Source: Phycisphaerae bacterium
GTDB taxonomy: Bacteria; Planctomycetota; Phycisphaerae; Phycisphaerales; SM1A02
DNA: 8,252 nucleotides
Direction of reading: 5' to 3'
Assembly: GCA_002690755.1 (NCBI GenBank)
Contig: NZFT01000006.1
Coordinates: 18,142 to 26,393, forward strand
In this document: positions 6,793-8,252 of the stretch, piece by piece
Layout of the letters: every line of letters starts with the position of its first letter
Position numbering within the stretch: position 1 is the stretch's first letter
The notes under the pieces: generated by a model
Databases searched by the model: none
Told to the model about the DNA's origin: nothing
The model's input: only the letters and a program-made list of their open reading frames with translations
Program-made: the position numbers and the translations under genes

Positions 6793-8172
6793 ATGATCAA
6801 TCTTCTTCCATCCCGGCTTCGTCCGCTCCTCGCGATTCTCGCCCTTTTCGCCGCCGACGCGGCCTGGGCGGACGAGGTGGCCGACGTCTGGAACACCCCC
6901 GAATTCCAACGGCGGTTCGCGGACGCACTCCTGGTCGAATCCGCCGTGGTGCCTCCCGTGGAGCAGGATGAACGCGAGACCCTCGTCGAGGTGCAGCGGC
7001 TTCTCGGCCAACGGAAGTACGACGAGGCGGAGTCGATCCTGAAGCGGGAGATCGACGCGAAGAGCAGCGCGTGGTTCGACTTCCTGCTGGGCGGCGCGTA
7101 TTTCAATCAGGAGCGTTTCGAGGACGCGGTGTCCGAGTACACCGCGGCGACCGGGAAGTTCCCTTCCTTCCAGCAGGCCTGGAGCATGCTCGGGGCGTCG
7201 CAGCTCGGCGCCGGTCTGCCGGTGGAGGCGGTCGGCTCGCTCGCCCGCGCCTACGAGCTCGGCGCGAAGGACTTCCGAACCCTGGGGCTCATCGCCAAGG
7301 CCCACCTCGAGACCGAGAACTGGCTGGCCGCGGAGTTCGCGCTTCGGAACCTCATCATGCTCGATCCCGCCCAGCCCGAGTGGCAGGCCAAGCTCGCGCA
7401 GACCTACTTCAAACAGGGACGCTATGCCGAGACCGCGTCGATGTTCGGCTCACTGATCAACCGATACCCGGACGAGCCGCGGTTCTGGAAGTTCCAGGCC
7501 GACGCGTTCGTGAGGATGGGCGAACCGATGCGAGCCGCCGAGAACTACGAGATCCTCGTGGGCCTCGGGCTCGGGGACGCCGACGCCTTCGAAGTCCTGG
7601 CCAACATCTACGCGAACGAGGGACTCGCCGACGTCGCCGTGGACTACTACATCCAGGCGTTCGAGGCCTCGGATGCGCCGGATCCGACCTTCGCGTTCAG
7701 GGCGGCGGAGAACTTCGTCCGCCGAGGAATGATCGACGACGTGTCCCGACTGCTCGAGCATGTCCGGACCGAGATGGACGAGGATCTCGACACGCCGCAG
7801 CGGACGAAGCTGCGACGGCTTTCGGCTCGAATCGCCGTCGCACGCGGCAAAGGCGAGGAGCAGGCGCGAATCCTCGAGGAGATCGTCTCCATCGACCCCA
7901 CCGACGGTGAGGCGCTGGTGCTGCTCGGTCGGTACCACGCCGGGAAGGGCGACTACCCCGCGGCGATCGCATGGCTGGAACGGGCTGCCCTGAACCCGGA
8001 GGTCGAGGCGGAGGCGAAGCTTCGACACGCCGAGACGCTGGTCCGGCAGGGGAAGTACGCGCCGGCGATTCCACTCCTGCGAGCCTATCTCCAGCAGGAA
8101 TCGAACCCGGCGGTCCAGCTCTTCTTCGACCAGGTCTCGGCGCGGGCCCGCGCCGCCGGCAAGGGTGGGTGA
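6793..8172 (+). CDS. Exported tetratricopeptide-repeat protein of the TonB/TtpC operon
   Basis: 459 residues. Residues 1-26 are a signal peptide (LLAILALFAADAAWA, cleavage after AWA), so the protein is probably periplasmic. From about 62 to 445 it is almost entirely helical hairpins of the TPR type, about ten by eye. Clear units include YDEAESILKREIDAKS, ERFEDAVSEYTAATGKFP, GRYAETASMFGSLINRYP, MRAAENYEILVGLGLGD, GDYPAAIAWLERAALNP and GKYAPAIPLLRAYLQQ. TPR arrays bind other proteins. Genes of this type often close TtpC-ExbB-ExbD-TonB operons, and in Vibrio a periplasmic TPR protein has been linked to the TonB2 system. A role in scaffolding TonB, TtpC or the receptor is an inference. It starts 45 bases after tonB with no clear Shine-Dalgarno sequence; a GAACCAG at 6782-6788 precedes the ATG. 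The last residues (ARAAGKGG) are a short basic tail. Confidence 0.9.
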   Translation: MINLLPSRLRPLLAILALFAADAAWADEVADVWNTPEFQRRFADALLVESAVVPPVEQDERETLVEVQRLLGQRKYDEAESILKREIDAKSSAWFDFLLGGAYFNQERFEDAVSEYTAATGKFPSFQQAWSMLGASQLGAGLPVEAVGSLARAYELGAKDFRTLGLIAKAHLETENWLAAEFALRNLIMLDPAQPEWQAKLAQTYFKQGRYAETASMFGSLINRYPDEPRFWKFQADAFVRMGEPMRAAENYEILVGLGLGDADAFEVLANIYANEGLADVAVDYYIQAFEASDAPDPTFAFRAAENFVRRGMIDDVSRLLEHVRTEMDEDLDTPQRTKLRRLSARIAVARGKGEEQARILEEIVSIDPTDGEALVLLGRYHAGKGDYPAAIAWLERAALNPEVEAEAKLRHAETLVRQGKYAPAIPLLRAYLQQESNPAVQLFFDQVSARARAAGKGG

Positions 8173-8193
8173 GTCCGCGGCCGACGCGACTCA
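8170..8193. terminator. Possible bidirectional terminator hairpin between convergent genes
   Basis: TGAGTC (8170-8175) pairs with GACTCA (8188-8193), and GCG (8177-8179) pairs with CGC (8185-8187). C8176 is bulged and the loop is five bases (GCCGA). The stem uses the TGA stop of the TPR gene on one arm and the TCA, which is the stop of the presumed minus-strand gene, on the other. There is no T-run on either side, so it is not a classical intrinsic terminator. It could still act as a transcript-end stem, or arise by chance in GC-rich sequence. Confidence 0.35.
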
Positions 8194-8252
8194 GCGCTCG
8201 TGGCTGACGAGATCCTCGAACGTCTCCCGACGCCGGATGACGCGATGGACGT
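8191..8252 (-). CDS. C-terminal end of a convergent minus-strand gene, function unknown (partial)
   Basis: Read on the minus strand from 8250, the frame gives VHRVIRRRETFEDLVSHER followed by TGA at 8193-8191. Only 19 residues are visible, too few to name a family. Support for a real gene comes from codon use (16 of 19 third positions are G or C), a plausible charged amphipathic C-terminal helix, and a stop just 18 bases from the stop of the TPR gene, as expected for tightly packed convergent genes. The other two minus-strand frames give less protein-like sequence. Sequence beyond 8252 would settle it. Confidence 0.45.
   Translation of the reverse strand, partial: VHRVIRRRETFEDLVSHER

Noticed and set aside
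5560..7305. A 581-codon open frame on the minus strand.
   Set aside because: Antisense shadow of exbD, tonB and the start of the TPR gene. The low-complexity Arg/Glu/Asp/Ser product has no domain.

Overview
The window is high-GC throughout, with a strong G/C preference at third codon positions, and is almost entirely coding. Seven consecutive plus-strand genes form one apparent operon for TonB-dependent outer-membrane transport: a TonB-dependent receptor (5' end cut off by the window), a DUF3450-type coiled-coil periplasmic protein, a long TtpC-like ExbB with an N-terminal periplasmic extension, a conventional short ExbB, an ExbD, a TonB, and an exported TPR protein. Gaps between genes run from a few bases to about 45 bases, and no internal promoter or terminator is visible. 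An 80-base tail holds an imperfect hairpin and what looks like the C-terminal end of a convergent minus-strand gene.

The organism is a didermic bacterium. The gene order DUF3450 / TtpC-like / ExbB / ExbD / TonB / TPR is the TonB2-TtpC type of system described in marine gammaproteobacteria (Vibrio) and also found in other marine lineages. The very high GC, the receptor style and the weak Shine-Dalgarno sequences before some genes suggest to me a planctomycete of the Phycisphaerae type. This is an inference from gene style, not a demonstrated placement.

Layout: 1-2393 receptor barrel; 2431-3258 DUF3450; 3288-4934 TtpC-like; 4968-5612 ExbB; 5639-6055 ExbD; 6073-6747 TonB; 6793-8172 TPR protein; 8170-8193 hairpin; 8191-8252 minus-strand gene end. 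No RNA gene, CRISPR array, insertion sequence or tRNA is visible, and no stretch over 300 bases lacks a gene.

Working model: the short ExbB and ExbD form the proton-driven motor in the inner membrane. TtpC, which carries a second ExbB-like core, joins or modulates it. TonB transmits force to the receptor. The DUF3450 and TPR proteins are periplasmic accessory parts of unsettled role. The least explored points are a short motif shared by the periplasmic parts of the DUF3450 and TtpC-like proteins, the altered TonB sequence before its C-terminal domain, and the acidic tail on TtpC. The core system belongs to a known class, so I do not claim a wholly new system.
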